Source: Nocardia araoensis NBRC 100135
GTDB taxonomy: Bacteria; Actinomycetota; Actinomycetes; Mycobacteriales; Mycobacteriaceae
Assembly: GCF_000308435.1 (NCBI RefSeq)
Contig: NZ_BAFR01000142.1
Location: forward strand, 1 to 38,688
Direction of reading: 5' to 3'
DNA length: 38,688 bases
This document shows, one piece after another, positions 27,145 to 36,730 of this stretch. The position numbers were made by a program, and so were the translations under genes. The first letter of the stretch is position 1. The number at the start of each line of letters is the position of its first letter. The notes beneath the pieces are model-generated. The model was not told where the DNA came from. It did not search any database and saw nothing but the letters and a program-made list of their open reading frames with translations.

Positions 27145-28251
27145 ATGAGTTTGGTTGTCGTGGGCCGCGTCGCGGCGAGCTTGGCGCTCGGCTCCGTCCT
27201 GCTGGTCGGATGCGCCCGGTTCGACGATTCGGCGTCCAGTCCGTTCACCCCGGAACCGACCCTGCACGGAGCCAACATCGACCCGAAGAAACCCAGCCAG
27301 TCCCCCACCTCGACCACCCGGCCGAGCGGCCCGTGCATCGATCCCGACCCCGCGGTGGTCGCCACCTGCTTGGACACCACCGGCGGACTGGTCACGCTCC
27401 CCGACGGCGCGCTGGTCGCCGAGCGCCGCACCGGGCGCATCCTGAAGGTGGTGCCGGATCAGCCGCCGGTCGAGATCGCCCGGCTGGACGTGGACGGCTC
27501 CGGCGACGGCGGTCTCAGCGACATCGCGCTGTCCCCGACCTACAGCGAAGACGGCCTGATGTACGCGTACATCACCACCGGCAGCGACAACCGGGTGGTC
27601 CGCATCGCCGAAGGCGGCTCCCCGAAGGACGTGCTCACCGGAATTCCGAAGGGCGCGAGCGGAAATCACGGCGCGATCGAGTTCGCCTCGCCCAACCAGA
27701 TGCTGGTGCTGACCGGTGACGCGGGCAATCCCGGCGCGGCCGCATCGACGGGCTCCCTGGCGGGCAAGCTGCTGCGCGTGAACTCCCCGGTGCCCGGCCG
27801 CACCCCCGCGCCGGAGATCGCCGTCTCTGGCATCGGAACCGCCGGGGACGTGTGCCGGGACGGCAAGGACAGCATCTGGATCACCGACCGCACCGCCGCG
27901 GAGGACCGGCTGCAGCGGCTCGGCGGCGACGGCGCGGTCACCACCATGTGGACCTGGCCGGACCGCCCCGGCGTCGCCGGGTGCGCCGCCGCCCAGGACG
28001 GTGTCGCGATCTCGCTGACCCGCGCGAGGGCCCTGGCCATCGCCGCCGCCGACCCCGCCACCCACGCGGTCACCGCGACGCCGACGCTGACGGCGCAGGA
28101 CAAGTACGGGCAACTCGGCGGCGCGGCGGTCGGCGCCGACGGCACCATCTGGGTGACCACGGTGAACAAGACCGACGGCCAGCCGGGACCGTTCGACGAC
28201 CGCGTCGTCCGCATCCCGCCGCCGCAGGCCGGAGGCGGCGGACCGGACTGA
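27145..28251 (+). CDS. LppZ-like lipoprotein with a glucose/sorbosone dehydrogenase-type propeller
   Basis: A 368-residue lipoprotein. The signal peptide ends in LLVGC (Cys23), so it is lipid-anchored outside. After a Pro/Ser/Thr linker comes a six-bladed propeller of the GSDH type: GGLVTLPDGALVAERRTGRI, GLSDIALSPTYSEDGLMYAY, and SGNHGAIEFASPNQMLVLTGD. It lies next to the DoxX gene as lppZ (Rv3006) does in M. tuberculosis. The ATG follows TAACGT by seven bases, so it is probably leaderless. Substrate and redox activity are not shown. Confidence 0.85.
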   Translation: MSLVVVGRVAASLALGSVLLVGCARFDDSASSPFTPEPTLHGANIDPKKPSQSPTSTTRPSGPCIDPDPAVVATCLDTTGGLVTLPDGALVAERRTGRILKVVPDQPPVEIARLDVDGSGDGGLSDIALSPTYSEDGLMYAYITTGSDNRVVRIAEGGSPKDVLTGIPKGASGNHGAIEFASPNQMLVLTGDAGNPGAAASTGSLAGKLLRVNSPVPGRTPAPEIAVSGIGTAGDVCRDGKDSIWITDRTAAEDRLQRLGGDGAVTTMWTWPDRPGVAGCAAAQDGVAISLTRARALAIAAADPATHAVTATPTLTAQDKYGQLGGAAVGADGTIWVTTVNKTDGQPGPFDDRVVRIPPPQAGGGGPD

Positions 28252-28327
28252 GTTTTCGGCCGCGCGGCCGCGAACGGCGCATGCCAGGTCTCGCGCTCGG
28301 GGCGGTGCTGCCGAACGCGTCCGCGTT

Positions 28328-29197
28328 TTATTCGGCGATGCCGATCACGGTGAGGAAGGCGGTGGCCGCGGGGGTGCGGCTGCGGCTCCAGATGACGTAT
28401 TCGATGCGGGCCGGGGCGTCGGCGACCTCGATGGTGGTCACGCCCTCGAGTTGGGGCACGTAGGCGGAGGGGAGCATGGCGACGGCGAGGCCGGGACGGA
28501 CGAGCCGGGCGATGTAGTCCGCGCTGGTCACTTCGAAGGCGACGTCGCGGTCCAGACCGGCGGCCGCGAAGGCTTGGTCGGACTGGAGACGTCCGGCTGT
28601 CCCGGCCGGAAGATCCACGAAGACCTCGGAAGACAGCGTGCGCAGGTCGGTCGACCGCTGCCCGGCGAGCGGATGGTCCGGCGCGACGACGGCGACGAGC
28701 CGGTCGCGGGCGAGTTCGTGCGCGACCACGCCGCGCGGACGTGCCGTGGTCGGCAATCCGAGGAATGCGATGTCGATGGCTCCCTGCTCGACCTTCTCCA
28801 CCAATTCCTCGCTCGCACCCACCCGCAAGCTGATGCGCACGTGCGGATGACGGCGGCGGAAGTCGCGCAGCGCCTCCGGGATATCCACCGCTGCGACGGT
28901 GGGGATCAGGCCGACGGCGAGCCGTCCACGTACCTCTCCGACGGCCGCGGCCACCTCGGCGGCGGCGCGGTCGGCGGCGTCCAGACACTGACGCGCGGCG
29001 GGAAGGAACGCCGCGCCCGCCGGTGTCAGGCGCACCCTGCGGCTGGTGCGCTCGAAGAGTCGGGCGCCCAATTCCCGTTCCAGACGCGCGATCTGATGAC
29101 TGAGGGCGGACTGCACGACCAGGCATCGTTCGGCTGCCCTGGTGAAACTGTTCGTCTCGGCCACGGCGATCACATAGCGCATCTGCTGGAGCTCCAT
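28328..29197 (-). CDS. LysR-family regulator
   Basis: A 289-residue regulator. Residues 1-60 form the winged HTH (MRYVIAVAETNSFTRAAERC, SALSHQIARLERELGARLFERT). A type 2 periplasmic-binding effector domain follows, with VGLIPTVAAVDIPEAL. It diverges from the EamA exporter gene. A perfect 10+10 palindrome starts three bases before its ATG, so autoregulation is likely. The effector is unknown. Confidence 0.88.
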   Translation of the reverse strand: MELQQMRYVIAVAETNSFTRAAERCLVVQSALSHQIARLERELGARLFERTSRRVRLTPAGAAFLPAARQCLDAADRAAAEVAAAVGEVRGRLAVGLIPTVAAVDIPEALRDFRRRHPHVRISLRVGASEELVEKVEQGAIDIAFLGLPTTARPRGVVAHELARDRLVAVVAPDHPLAGQRSTDLRTLSSEVFVDLPAGTAGRLQSDQAFAAAGLDRDVAFEVTSADYIARLVRPGLAVAMLPSAYVPQLEGVTTIEVADAPARIEYVIWSRSRTPAATAFLTVIGIAE

Positions 29198-29199
29198 AG

Positions 29200-29222
29200 A
29201 TCAATCGTGGAACACGATTGAT
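29200..29222. promoter_or_regulatory. LysR operator, perfect 10+10 palindrome
   Basis: Arms ATCAATCGTG and CACGATTGAT surround GAA with no mismatch. The site has the T-N11-A spacing of LysR boxes. It is three bases from the LysR start and 54 bases before the EamA start, so one dimer or tetramer could control both genes. Confidence 0.8.
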
Positions 29223-29276
29223 GAAGTGACAAACATGTGTTGGACTCATTGATCGGTGCCGCGTGAGACTGCGTAG

Positions 29277-30218
29277 GTGAAAAGTTCAGGCATACAGGTG
29301 GTTTCCGGCGCGGACACGCCACTGGGCACCCTGCCGCGCACCGTCCTGACGGCGCTGGCTCCCGTGTCCTGGGGCACGACCTATGTCGTCACCACGGAAC
29401 TGCTCCCACCGGGACACCCGCTGTTCGCTGGGCTCCTGCGCGCCTTGCCCGCGGGTTTGATCGCGCTGGCGATCACGCGGACGCTGCCGCGCGGGGCCTG
29501 GTGGGGCAAGGCCGCGGTACTGGGCGTGCTCAACATCGGGCTGCTCTTCCCGCTGCTGTTCCTCGCCGCCGAACGCCTACCGGGCGGAGTGGCCGCGACC
29601 TTGGCGGCGGCCCAGCCGCTCGTCGTAGCCGTCTCGGCCGTGGTGGTCCTGGGCGAGACGCCCTCCGCCTGGCGCCTCGCGTGGGGGGTGCTGGGCATCG
29701 TCGGCGTCGGTTTGGTGGTGATCGGGCCGAACGCGGCCCTCGATCTCACCGGGGTCGTGGCGGGTCTGGCCGCCGCGGCTTCGATGGCGCTGGGGCTGAC
29801 CCTCACGAAAAGGTGGGGAAGGCCCGCCGGGATCGGTCCCACAGCTTTCGCGGGCTGGCAACTCACCGCGGGCGGCCTCTTTCTGCTGCCCCTCACGTTC
29901 TTCGCCGAAGGGCCGCCGCCGGCGATCGACGCGCCCGCTGCCCTCGGCTATCTCTGGCTCGGGCTCGTCGGCGGTCTGCTCGCGTATGTCGTCTGGTTCC
30001 GCGGGATCGGCACCTTGCCCGTCACCTCGGTCGCGGTGCTGGTCCTGCTCTCGCCGCTGGTCGCGGCCGTTCTGGGCGCCGTCCTGCTCGGCCAGACGCT
30101 CGGCCAGGTCCAACTCGTCGGATTCGGGCTCGCGCTCGCCGCGATCGTCGCGGGCCAGCTTCCCGCGCCCACCCGCTCGTCCGCTCCCGTTCCAGCACCC
30201 GAAGGGATATCGAAATGA
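29277..30218 (+). CDS. EamA-family (DMT superfamily) transporter
   Basis: A 313-residue membrane protein with about ten helices in two EamA repeats. The first starts at LAPVSWGTTYVVTTELLPPGHP (residues 25-46), and the second near GVVAGLAAAASMALGLTL with PLVAAVLGAVLLGQTLGQ. The start is GTG at 29277. These proteins export amino acids or metabolites or drugs. The LysR gene across the palindrome is the presumed regulator, and the next gene overlaps by ATGA. Confidence 0.85.
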   Translation: MKSSGIQVVSGADTPLGTLPRTVLTALAPVSWGTTYVVTTELLPPGHPLFAGLLRALPAGLIALAITRTLPRGAWWGKAAVLGVLNIGLLFPLLFLAAERLPGGVAATLAAAQPLVVAVSAVVVLGETPSAWRLAWGVLGIVGVGLVVIGPNAALDLTGVVAGLAAAASMALGLTLTKRWGRPAGIGPTAFAGWQLTAGGLFLLPLTFFAEGPPPAIDAPAALGYLWLGLVGGLLAYVVWFRGIGTLPVTSVAVLVLLSPLVAAVLGAVLLGQTLGQVQLVGFGLALAAIVAGQLPAPTRSSAPVPAPEGISK

Positions 30219-30847
30219 GAATCGCCGTCGTCGGAGCCGCAGGCATGGTCGGCTCGTGCGTCGTCGACGAGGCCGCGAGCCGCGGCCATGAGGTCGTCGC
30301 CGTCTTCCGCACGGCGCGGCGGATGGCTCTGCCGCCCACGGTGACCGCCGTCGAGGGGGACGCGACCGACCGCGTCCGGATGAGCGAACTGTTCGACGGC
30401 GCCGACGCGATCGTGGCGGCGACCCGTCCCGCCGCCGGGCAGGAACACACCGTCACGGCGACCACGGCCGCCCTGCTCGACGCGGCCACCAACACCGGGA
30501 CACGCATCCTCGTGGTCGGCGGCGCCGCCCCGCTCCGGGTTCCGGGACACCCCGAGCGGCTCGTGCTCGACAGTCCGGAATACGTACCGGCACACATTCG
30601 CACCATCGCCGCCGCGAGCGTCGCGCAGTGGGAAGCCTGCCGTGCGCATCCGGCCGACTGGGTCTATCTCAGCCCGCCCGCCCTGCTCGAACCCGGACAG
30701 CGCACCGGGAACTATCGACGCGGCACCACCACGCTGATCACCGGCGCCGATGCCACCTCGCGGATCTCGGCGGAGGACCTAGCCGTGGCCGTCTTGGACG
30801 AGCTCGAGAATCCGGGCGAGGACGAACATTTCACCGTCGGCTACTGA
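30215..30847 (+). CDS. NAD(P)-binding (NmrA/YwnB-like) Rossmann protein
   Basis: A 210-residue atypical short-chain dehydrogenase-like protein. MRIAVVGAAGMVGSCVVDEA carries the dinucleotide motif GAAGMVG; VEGDATDRVRMSELFDGADAIVAA and LVVGGAAPLRV follow. Length suits the single-domain NmrA/SDR_a5 type. Its ATG overlaps the exporter stop as ATGA, so the two are co-translated. Role may be redox sensing or an unknown reductase. Confidence 0.82.
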   Translation: MRIAVVGAAGMVGSCVVDEAASRGHEVVAVFRTARRMALPPTVTAVEGDATDRVRMSELFDGADAIVAATRPAAGQEHTVTATTAALLDAATNTGTRILVVGGAAPLRVPGHPERLVLDSPEYVPAHIRTIAAASVAQWEACRAHPADWVYLSPPALLEPGQRTGNYRRGTTTLITGADATSRISAEDLAVAVLDELENPGEDEHFTVGY

Positions 30848-30925
30848 GTCGGGACCCGAACGCTCGGCACCGCACGAGCGCGTCGGCAGGGTAGGACGGG
30901 CGACCACTGACAGAGGAACGATGAG

Positions 30926-31861
30926 ATGAAGCGCGTCCTGGTGATCGCGGCCGCCCTCGCCTGCTTCGGCGCGGCCGCGCTGGCGCCCGCGGACCGAACG
31001 GCCGACCTTCCGGTCCTCGCCGCCGAGTTCGACCTACCCGCCGGATTCCAGCCGGAGGGCATCGCCATCGGGTCGCGACCGGTCGCCTATTTCGGGTCGC
31101 GGGCCGATGGCTCCATCTACCGCGCCGACCTGGTGACCGGACGAGGCGACATCCTGAGCCCCGGGCCGGGGACACCGGCGCTCGGGCTCCAGCTCGACCA
31201 CCGCGGTCGGCTGTTCGTCGCCGGTGGCACGGGAGGCGACGCCCGCGTCGTGGACACCGGTACAGGCGCGGTGCTGGCGAACTACCGCCTCGGCACGCCG
31301 CCGGACACGTTCGTCAACGACGTGGTGCTCACGCCCACGGGCGCGTGGTTCACCGACTCCCGGGCGCCCGTGCTGTACTACCTGCCCGCAGGCGCCCAGG
31401 ACGACCTGCCCGCACCCGCTGCGCTGGTGCGACGCCCGCTGACCGGCGACATCCACTACGAGCCCGGAGCGATCAACGCCAACGGGATCGTGCGCACACC
31501 CGATGGCACCGGATTGATCATCATGCAGTCGGTGACCGGCCGGTTGTTCCGCGTCGACCCGGCGACGGGCGCGACACGGCAGATCGACCTCGGCGCGGAG
31601 ACGCTGCCCAACGGGGATGGGCTGCTGCTGCGCGGCAACACGCTTCTGGTCGTGCAGAACCGGTCCAACACGATCGCCGTGGTCACGCTCGACCACGCGG
31701 GAACCACGGGAGCGGTCGTACGACGCGTCACCGACCCGCGCTTCGACGTGCCGACGACCGTCGCGGCGTACGAGGAGCGGCTGTACTTGCCCAACGCGCG
31801 CTACACCACGCCGCCGACTCCGACCACGTCCTACAACTTTGTGGCGGTCGCCCGCCCCTAG
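30926..31861 (+). CDS. Secreted SMP-30/gluconolactonase-like propeller protein
   Basis: A 311-residue protein. A signal peptide ([20 protein letters not shown]) precedes a beta-propeller with [51 protein letters not shown] and [15 protein letters not shown], in the style of SMP-30/lactonase folds. A GAGGAA site lies about 10 bases before the ATG. The last Cys of the leader is not in a lipobox context. Its TAG overlaps the gatB stop within CTAG at 31858-31861. Substrate unknown. Confidence 0.76.
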   Translation: MKRVLVIAAALACFGAAALAPADRTADLPVLAAEFDLPAGFQPEGIAIGSRPVAYFGSRADGSIYRADLVTGRGDILSPGPGTPALGLQLDHRGRLFVAGGTGGDARVVDTGTGAVLANYRLGTPPDTFVNDVVLTPTGAWFTDSRAPVLYYLPAGAQDDLPAPAALVRRPLTGDIHYEPGAINANGIVRTPDGTGLIIMQSVTGRLFRVDPATGATRQIDLGAETLPNGDGLLLRGNTLLVVQNRSNTIAVVTLDHAGTTGAVVRRVTDPRFDVPTTVAAYEERLYLPNARYTTPPTPTTSYNFVAVARP

Positions 31862-33369
31862 CCGCAGGCGGCGAGCACGAGTTCGCGAACGCGCGCCGCG
31901 TCGGCCTGGCCGCGGGTCGCCTTCATGACATCGCCGACGATCTTGCCCGCGGCCTGGACCTTGCCGGAGCGGATCTTGTCGGCGATGTCGGGGTTGGCGG
32001 CCAGTGCCTTCTCCACCTCCGCTCGCAGGGCGCTGTCGTCGCTGACCATGCCGAGGCCCTTGGCCTCGACGATCTGCGCCGGGTCGCCCTCGCCTGCCAG
32101 CACGTGGTCGACGACCTGCTTGGCCACCTTGTTGTTGATCGTCTTCGCGTCGACCAGCTTGATCACCTCGGCGACCTGGGCCGGGCTGATCGGCAACTCC
32201 TCCAGCGCGACCTCGCGTTCCTTGGCCTTCTCGGTGAGGTAGGCGACCCACCAGGAGCGCGCCTCGTTGGCCGGGGCCCCCGCGTCGACGGTGGCGATGA
32301 TCAGGTCCAGCGCACCCGCGTTCACCAGGTCGCGCATCACTTCGTCGGACAGGCCCCAGTCGGACTGGATGCGCGCGCGACGCAGCCACGGGTACTCGGG
32401 GATGGTGCCGCGCAACTGCTCGACCCAGTCCGCGTCGGGCGCGACAGGCTCGAGGTCCGGCTCCGGGAAGTAGCGGTAGTCCTCGGCGGTCTCCTTGCGG
32501 CGGCCGGGCGAGGTGGTGCCGTCGGCCTCATGGAAGTGACGGGTCTCCTGCACGACCGTGCCGCCGCCCGCGAGCACCGCGGCCTGCCTTCGCATCTCGT
32601 AGCGCACCGCGACCTCGACGCTGCGCAGCGAGTTGACGTTCTTGGTCTCCGTGCGGGTGCCGAATTCCGTTGCACCGACAGGCATCAGGGAGACGTTCGC
32701 GTCGCAGCGCAGTGAGCCCTGCTCCATCTTCACGTCGGACACACCGAGCGACTTCAGCAGATCGCGCAGCGCCGTCACATACGCCCGCGCCACCTCGGGT
32801 GCGCGCTCCCCCGCGCCGGTGATCGGCTTGGTGACGATCTCGATCAGCGGCACGCCCGCCCGGTTGTAATCGAGCAGGGAGTGGCTCGCGCCGTGGATGC
32901 GGCCGGTCGCACCGCCGATGTGCACCGACTTGCCGGTGTCCTCCTCCATGTGCGCGCGCTCGATGTCGATGCGGAAGGTGCTGCCGTCGTCGAGCACCAC
33001 GTCCAGGTGCCCGTTCGTGGCGATCGGCTCGTCGTACTGGCTGATCTGATAGTTCTTCGGCTGATCGGGGTAGAAGTAGTTCTTGCGCGCGAATCGGCCC
33101 CACGGCGTGATCGAGCAGTTCAGCGCCAGCCCGATCCGGATGGCCGACTCGACGGCCTTCTGGTTCACCACCGGAAGCGACCCGGGCAGACCGAGGCACA
33201 CCGGGCACACCTGAGTGTTCGGCTCGGCGCCGAACTCGGTCGGGCAACCGCAGAACATCTTCGTCGCGGTGTTCAGCTCGACGTGGACCTCCATGCCGAG
33301 CACCGGCTCGAACCGGGCGATGACATCCGAGTAATCCATCAGGTCGACCGTGGGTGCGCTCATGGCCAT
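31858..33369 (-). CDS. gatB: Aspartyl/glutamyl-tRNA amidotransferase subunit B
   Basis: A 503-residue GatB of the Asp/Glu-tRNA amidotransferase. [41 protein letters not shown] holds the Cys set and tRNA-recognition fold. The C-terminal YqeY-like tail binds tRNA. The enzyme converts Asp-tRNA(Asn) and Glu-tRNA(Gln) to their amides, needed where AsnRS or GlnRS is absent. In M. tuberculosis gatC-gatA-pfkA-gatB are adjacent; here gatA and gatC are not in the window. The ATG two codons downstream is an equal start candidate. Confidence 0.97.
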   Translation of the reverse strand: MAMSAPTVDLMDYSDVIARFEPVLGMEVHVELNTATKMFCGCPTEFGAEPNTQVCPVCLGLPGSLPVVNQKAVESAIRIGLALNCSITPWGRFARKNYFYPDQPKNYQISQYDEPIATNGHLDVVLDDGSTFRIDIERAHMEEDTGKSVHIGGATGRIHGASHSLLDYNRAGVPLIEIVTKPITGAGERAPEVARAYVTALRDLLKSLGVSDVKMEQGSLRCDANVSLMPVGATEFGTRTETKNVNSLRSVEVAVRYEMRRQAAVLAGGGTVVQETRHFHEADGTTSPGRRKETAEDYRYFPEPDLEPVAPDADWVEQLRGTIPEYPWLRRARIQSDWGLSDEVMRDLVNAGALDLIIATVDAGAPANEARSWWVAYLTEKAKEREVALEELPISPAQVAEVIKLVDAKTINNKVAKQVVDHVLAGEGDPAQIVEAKGLGMVSDDSALRAEVEKALAANPDIADKIRSGKVQAAGKIVGDVMKATRGQADAARVRELVLAACG

Positions 33370-33422
33370 CAGTTTAGGTAAGCGCTCGCGCCGCAGCGCA
33401 GCGGCTCTCGCGTCCCGTGGCG

Positions 33423-34808
33423 CTATTTCGCCGGGACCCGCTGCCGCAACCAGCCGGTGACGTAGTCGAGCACCTCGGGAGCGATGGTCGTCTCGATGGC
33501 CCCGTACTCGCTGGGACGGCCCGTCTCCGTGGGCTGCATCAGGTGGTTGAGACCCGCGAAGACGTGGACGGTCGCGTCGGGGTCGGCGGCGAGGTGGTCG
33601 CGCATCGGCTGCTCGCTCTGCGCCGGGGGCACCTGGAGATCCTTGCCGCCGAAGAACGCGAGCACCGGAACGCGCAGAGCGGAGAGGGCGGGCGCCGGAT
33701 CGTAGGCGACCAAGGAGGCCAGATACGGCGTGATCTGCGCGGCCGCCTGATCGTCCGGCACGCGCTGGCCTGCGGGCAGTGCCTGGTTCTGCCGAACGGC
33801 CAGTTGTCTCGCGCCCTCGAGGTCACCCGCTTTCAGCAGGGCGGCCAGTTCGGCGGTGTCGCGGACCCGGGTCTCCACCTGGTCGGGAGGGGTGCCGTTC
33901 GCGGTGGCGAGCAAGCGCGTCTGTTCGACGAGCACGTCGGATCCGGGAACGCCCGGTCCGGCCATCAGGACGGCGAAGGCGACGCCGCTGTCGGGACGCG
34001 CGGCGACCAACGGCGCGAGGTAGCCGCCCTCGCTGTGGCCGAAGAGCCCGACCCGCGCCGGGTCGATGTCGGAGCGGGCGCGCAGGAAGCGGATGCCCGC
34101 CGCGGCGTCCTCGGCCAGAACGGTGTAGTTCGCGTCGTCCAGCTTGCCGCCGGTGCCGCCGACGCCGCGGTCGTCGGTGCGCAGCACGGCGTACCCCGCA
34201 CGGGTGAAGGTGTCGGCCAGCAGCAGGAACGGCTTGTGGCCCATGAGTTCCTCATTGCGGTCCTGGGCGCCGCTTCCGGTGATCATGAGAATGGCGGGGA
34301 ACGGGCCCGCGCCCTGCGGTTCGGTCAGAGTGCCCGCGATGGTGATATCGCCGCTGCGATAGGTGACATCCTCGGACTTGTACGGGAACGGCGGTTTCGG
34401 TTCCTGCGGATGGGCGGGCGGGACCACCTTGCCCCGGCTCAGTGCCAGCGGGAAGTTCTGGCCCGCCTGGTTGAGATCGCCGGTGATCCGGTCGGTTCCG
34501 GACTCGTACTTGCCGTGGAACACCGGGTCGCCAGGAATGTCCGGGACCGCGAAAGACACGCCGTTGCGGTCGGAGCTGACGTCTTTGAGTTGCACGCCGC
34601 TCATGCCCTGCGAGGGGATATCGATGGTGGCGGTGCCGTCGTCGTGGAAACTCACGCCGACCTGCACCGGCCGGCCGGGGAGCTCGACGGCGCCGTGCCA
34701 GTCACCCGTGGTCGGCTCGGGCGGATTCGACTCCGAGCACCCGGCTGCCACTGCCGTGATCACCAACAGTGCCAACGCGATCAGTCGCCCACTGCGCATG
34801 CGACTCAC
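33423..34808 (-). CDS. Alpha/beta-hydrolase lipoprotein
   Basis: A 461-residue lipoprotein. The lipobox is VAAGC (Cys23). Residues 35-130 are a beta-rich N-terminal domain, then an alpha/beta hydrolase fold follows. The nucleophile is GHSEGG, the acid is likely in [10 protein letters not shown], and the His is GLNHLMQ near the end. This is the layout of secreted serine hydrolases related to the S9/dienelactone group. An internal ATG three codons in is possible. Substrate unknown. It lies between gatB and the toxin-antitoxin pair. Confidence 0.84.
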   Translation of the reverse strand: MSRMRSGRLIALALLVITAVAAGCSESNPPEPTTGDWHGAVELPGRPVQVGVSFHDDGTATIDIPSQGMSGVQLKDVSSDRNGVSFAVPDIPGDPVFHGKYESGTDRITGDLNQAGQNFPLALSRGKVVPPAHPQEPKPPFPYKSEDVTYRSGDITIAGTLTEPQGAGPFPAILMITGSGAQDRNEELMGHKPFLLLADTFTRAGYAVLRTDDRGVGGTGGKLDDANYTVLAEDAAAGIRFLRARSDIDPARVGLFGHSEGGYLAPLVAARPDSGVAFAVLMAGPGVPGSDVLVEQTRLLATANGTPPDQVETRVRDTAELAALLKAGDLEGARQLAVRQNQALPAGQRVPDDQAAAQITPYLASLVAYDPAPALSALRVPVLAFFGGKDLQVPPAQSEQPMRDHLAADPDATVHVFAGLNHLMQPTETGRPSEYGAIETTIAPEVLDYVTGWLRQRVPAK

Positions 34809-34895
34809 AGTACCGACACACGACGCCCTGCTACCGAACAGCGCGAGCGAGTTGGCCGCTCGTGCGAACTCATTACATGTACGCCGGTGAGACGC

Positions 34896-35303
34896 TCACA
34901 CCGGAACGACTGTCAGCACCTGCTCGAGCCCATAGAAATCTTTGGGGTTACGGGTAAACAGCGACAGGCCGTGTATGGAGGCGATCGCACCGATCATCAG
35001 ATCGAACTTGCGTGGCTTCGGGCTTCGTCCCCCGGCCGCCAGCAACCCGGCCATCAAAGTGAAACGGCGGGCAGCCTCTGCACTGAAAGGCAACGCTTCA
35101 AAAGTGCTTTCGAACTCTTGAAGACGTTCGGTACGTAACAACCTGCTGGTAGCGTCAGTTGCTGCGGCAACCCCCAACCCGAGCTCAGCAAGTGTCACGG
35201 TGCTGATCTTCGATACGAGCGGAAGCTGATCATCCGGGATTTCATTGAGATCGATCAACACGCATGTATCCAGGAGGCCCGAGTCCAGCCGTTCACTGGT
35301 CAT
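34896..35303 (-). CDS. PIN-domain toxin (VapC-like RNase)
   Basis: A 135-residue PIN nuclease. Acidic residues are in LLDTCVLIDLNE (Asp11 region), STVTLAELGLG (Glu), FDLMIGAIASIHG (Asp) and FTRNPKDF (Asp), which form the Mg site. It would cleave RNA when not held by the antitoxin. Its ATG overlaps the antitoxin stop by 11 bases, the typical layout of such pairs. A longer upstream reading would lie in the antitoxin and is rejected. Confidence 0.88.
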   Translation of the reverse strand: MTSERLDSGLLDTCVLIDLNEIPDDQLPLVSKISTVTLAELGLGVAAATDATSRLLRTERLQEFESTFEALPFSAEAARRFTLMAGLLAAGGRSPKPRKFDLMIGAIASIHGLSLFTRNPKDFYGLEQVLTVVPV

Positions 35304-35550
35304 CGAGCCGGTCTTCCCCGAAGATCGCATCCACCTGCGCGCGCTCCTCGACACTGCTGCCCGCGCGAGCAAAGCGAGCGAGCCGCCGCTTCAATTCAGC
35401 CGTGGTGACCTCACGCGCCGGCGCCAACGGCCGCAACTCACCCACCGGGCGACCGTTACGAGTGATGATGAAATCTTCGCCTGCTTCCAGGGCATCCATC
35501 ACGGCGGCGCTTCCGTTGCGCAGTTCAGCTTGGCTGATAGTCCGAGACAC
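35293..35550 (-). CDS. Phd/YefM-family antitoxin
   Basis: An 85-residue antitoxin. The N-terminal DNA-binding half has TISQAELRNGSAAVMDALEAGEDFIITRNGRPVGEL, the Phd/YefM signature. The C-terminal half wraps the toxin. The start is GTG, placed seven bases after TATGAT, so the message may be leaderless. It overlaps the PIN gene and presumably represses the pair with it. Confidence 0.88.
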   Translation of the reverse strand: MSRTISQAELRNGSAAVMDALEAGEDFIITRNGRPVGELRPLAPAREVTTAELKRRLARFARAGSSVEERAQVDAIFGEDRLDDQ

Positions 35551-35556
35551 ATGTCG

Positions 35557-35586
35557 ATCATAGCCCCGGATGCTATCCAGGGCTAT
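35557..35586 (-). promoter_or_regulatory. Toxin-antitoxin promoter and operator
   Basis: TATGAT (35557-35562) is a near-consensus -10 on the minus strand. Arms ATAGCCC (35560-35566) and GGGCTAT (35580-35586) form an inverted repeat around it, with another GCTAT copy between. Repressor bound here would cover the promoter. Confidence 0.65.
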
Positions 35587-35613
35587 AGGTTCGAGTGGGC
35601 CCTGCGCCCGCGC

Positions 35614-36648
35614 TTACCCGAAGAACGCCTCCGCCTCGCGGTAGCGCTCCGAGGGCACCCGCTTGAGCTGCTTGGTGGCCTCCGACAGCGGGACCAAGCC
35701 GATGGTGGTGCCGTGCAGCGCGACCATCTGGCCGAATTTGCCCGCGTGCACCGCCTCAGCCGCGTGCAGGCCGAAGCGGGTGGCCAGCACCCGGTCGTAG
35801 GGGGTGGGGCTGCCGCCGCGCTGCACGTGACCGAGCACGGTGGTGCGGACCTCCTTGCCGATGCGCCGCTCGATCTCCACACCGAGCTGCTGGGCGACGC
35901 CGGTGAAACGCTCGTGGCCGAACTCGTCGATACCGCCCTCGCGCAAGGTGAATCCGGAGTCCGGCGCGGGGTGCGACCCCTCGGCGACGACGCAGATGAA
36001 GTGCTTGTCGCCGCGCTGGAATCGCCGCTTGATCATGGCGCACACCTCGTCCACCTCGAACGGGACCTCCGGCACCAGTGTCAGGTGCGCGCCCGCCGCC
36101 ATGCCCGCGCCGATCGCGATCCATCCCGCGTGACGGCCCATCACCTCGATGAGCATGACGCGCTGATGCGATTCGGCGGTGGTGTGCAGCCGGTCGATCG
36201 CCTCGGTGGCGATGTTGAGTGCCGTGTCGTGGCCGAAAGTGACGTCGGTGCAGTCGATGTCGTTGTCGATGGTCTTCGGGACGCCGACCACCGGCACGCC
36301 CTCGTCGGACAACCAGCTCGCGGCGGTGAGCGTGCCCTCGCCGCCGATCGGGATCAGGGCCTCGATGCCGTTGTCGTCCAGGGTCTGCTTGATCCGGCCC
36401 AGTCCGGCGCGCAACACGTCGGGGTTGGTGCGGGCGGTGCCGAGGATGGTGCCGCCCTTGGTGAGGATCCGGTCGGTGCGGTCGTCGTTGCGGATCTGGA
36501 TCTTTCGGTCCTCCAATAGGCCGCGCCAACCGTCCTCGAAGCCGACGATCGCGTCTCCGTAACGGCCGTTCGCGGTACGAACGACGGCGCGGATGACCGC
36601 GTTCAGTCCTGGGCAGTCTCCGCCTCCGGTCAGAACTCCGATGCGCAT
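35614..36648 (-). CDS. pfkA: 6-phosphofructokinase, ATP type
   Basis: A 344-residue glycolytic kinase that makes fructose 1,6-bisphosphate. [15 protein letters not shown] starts the nucleotide site, PKTIDNDID (124-132) holds the catalytic Asp128, and MGRHAGWIA binds substrate. GGEGT at 102-106 has Gly where pyrophosphate-dependent enzymes have Asp, so I infer ATP use. The ATG at 36648 (MRIGVLTGG) matches the family start; an upstream ATG adds seven residues. It lies beyond the toxin-antitoxin pair from gatB; in mycobacteria the two genes are adjacent. Confidence 0.95.
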   Translation of the reverse strand: MRIGVLTGGGDCPGLNAVIRAVVRTANGRYGDAIVGFEDGWRGLLEDRKIQIRNDDRTDRILTKGGTILGTARTNPDVLRAGLGRIKQTLDDNGIEALIPIGGEGTLTAASWLSDEGVPVVGVPKTIDNDIDCTDVTFGHDTALNIATEAIDRLHTTAESHQRVMLIEVMGRHAGWIAIGAGMAAGAHLTLVPEVPFEVDEVCAMIKRRFQRGDKHFICVVAEGSHPAPDSGFTLREGGIDEFGHERFTGVAQQLGVEIERRIGKEVRTTVLGHVQRGGSPTPYDRVLATRFGLHAAEAVHAGKFGQMVALHGTTIGLVPLSEATKQLKRVPSERYREAEAFFG

Positions 36649-36730
36649 GGCCGCTATCTTGCCCCTCATGTCCGATCTCGGCAGCCTCGCCCCCGTGAAC
36701 GTCGCGTAACACTGACCTGGACAGATGACC

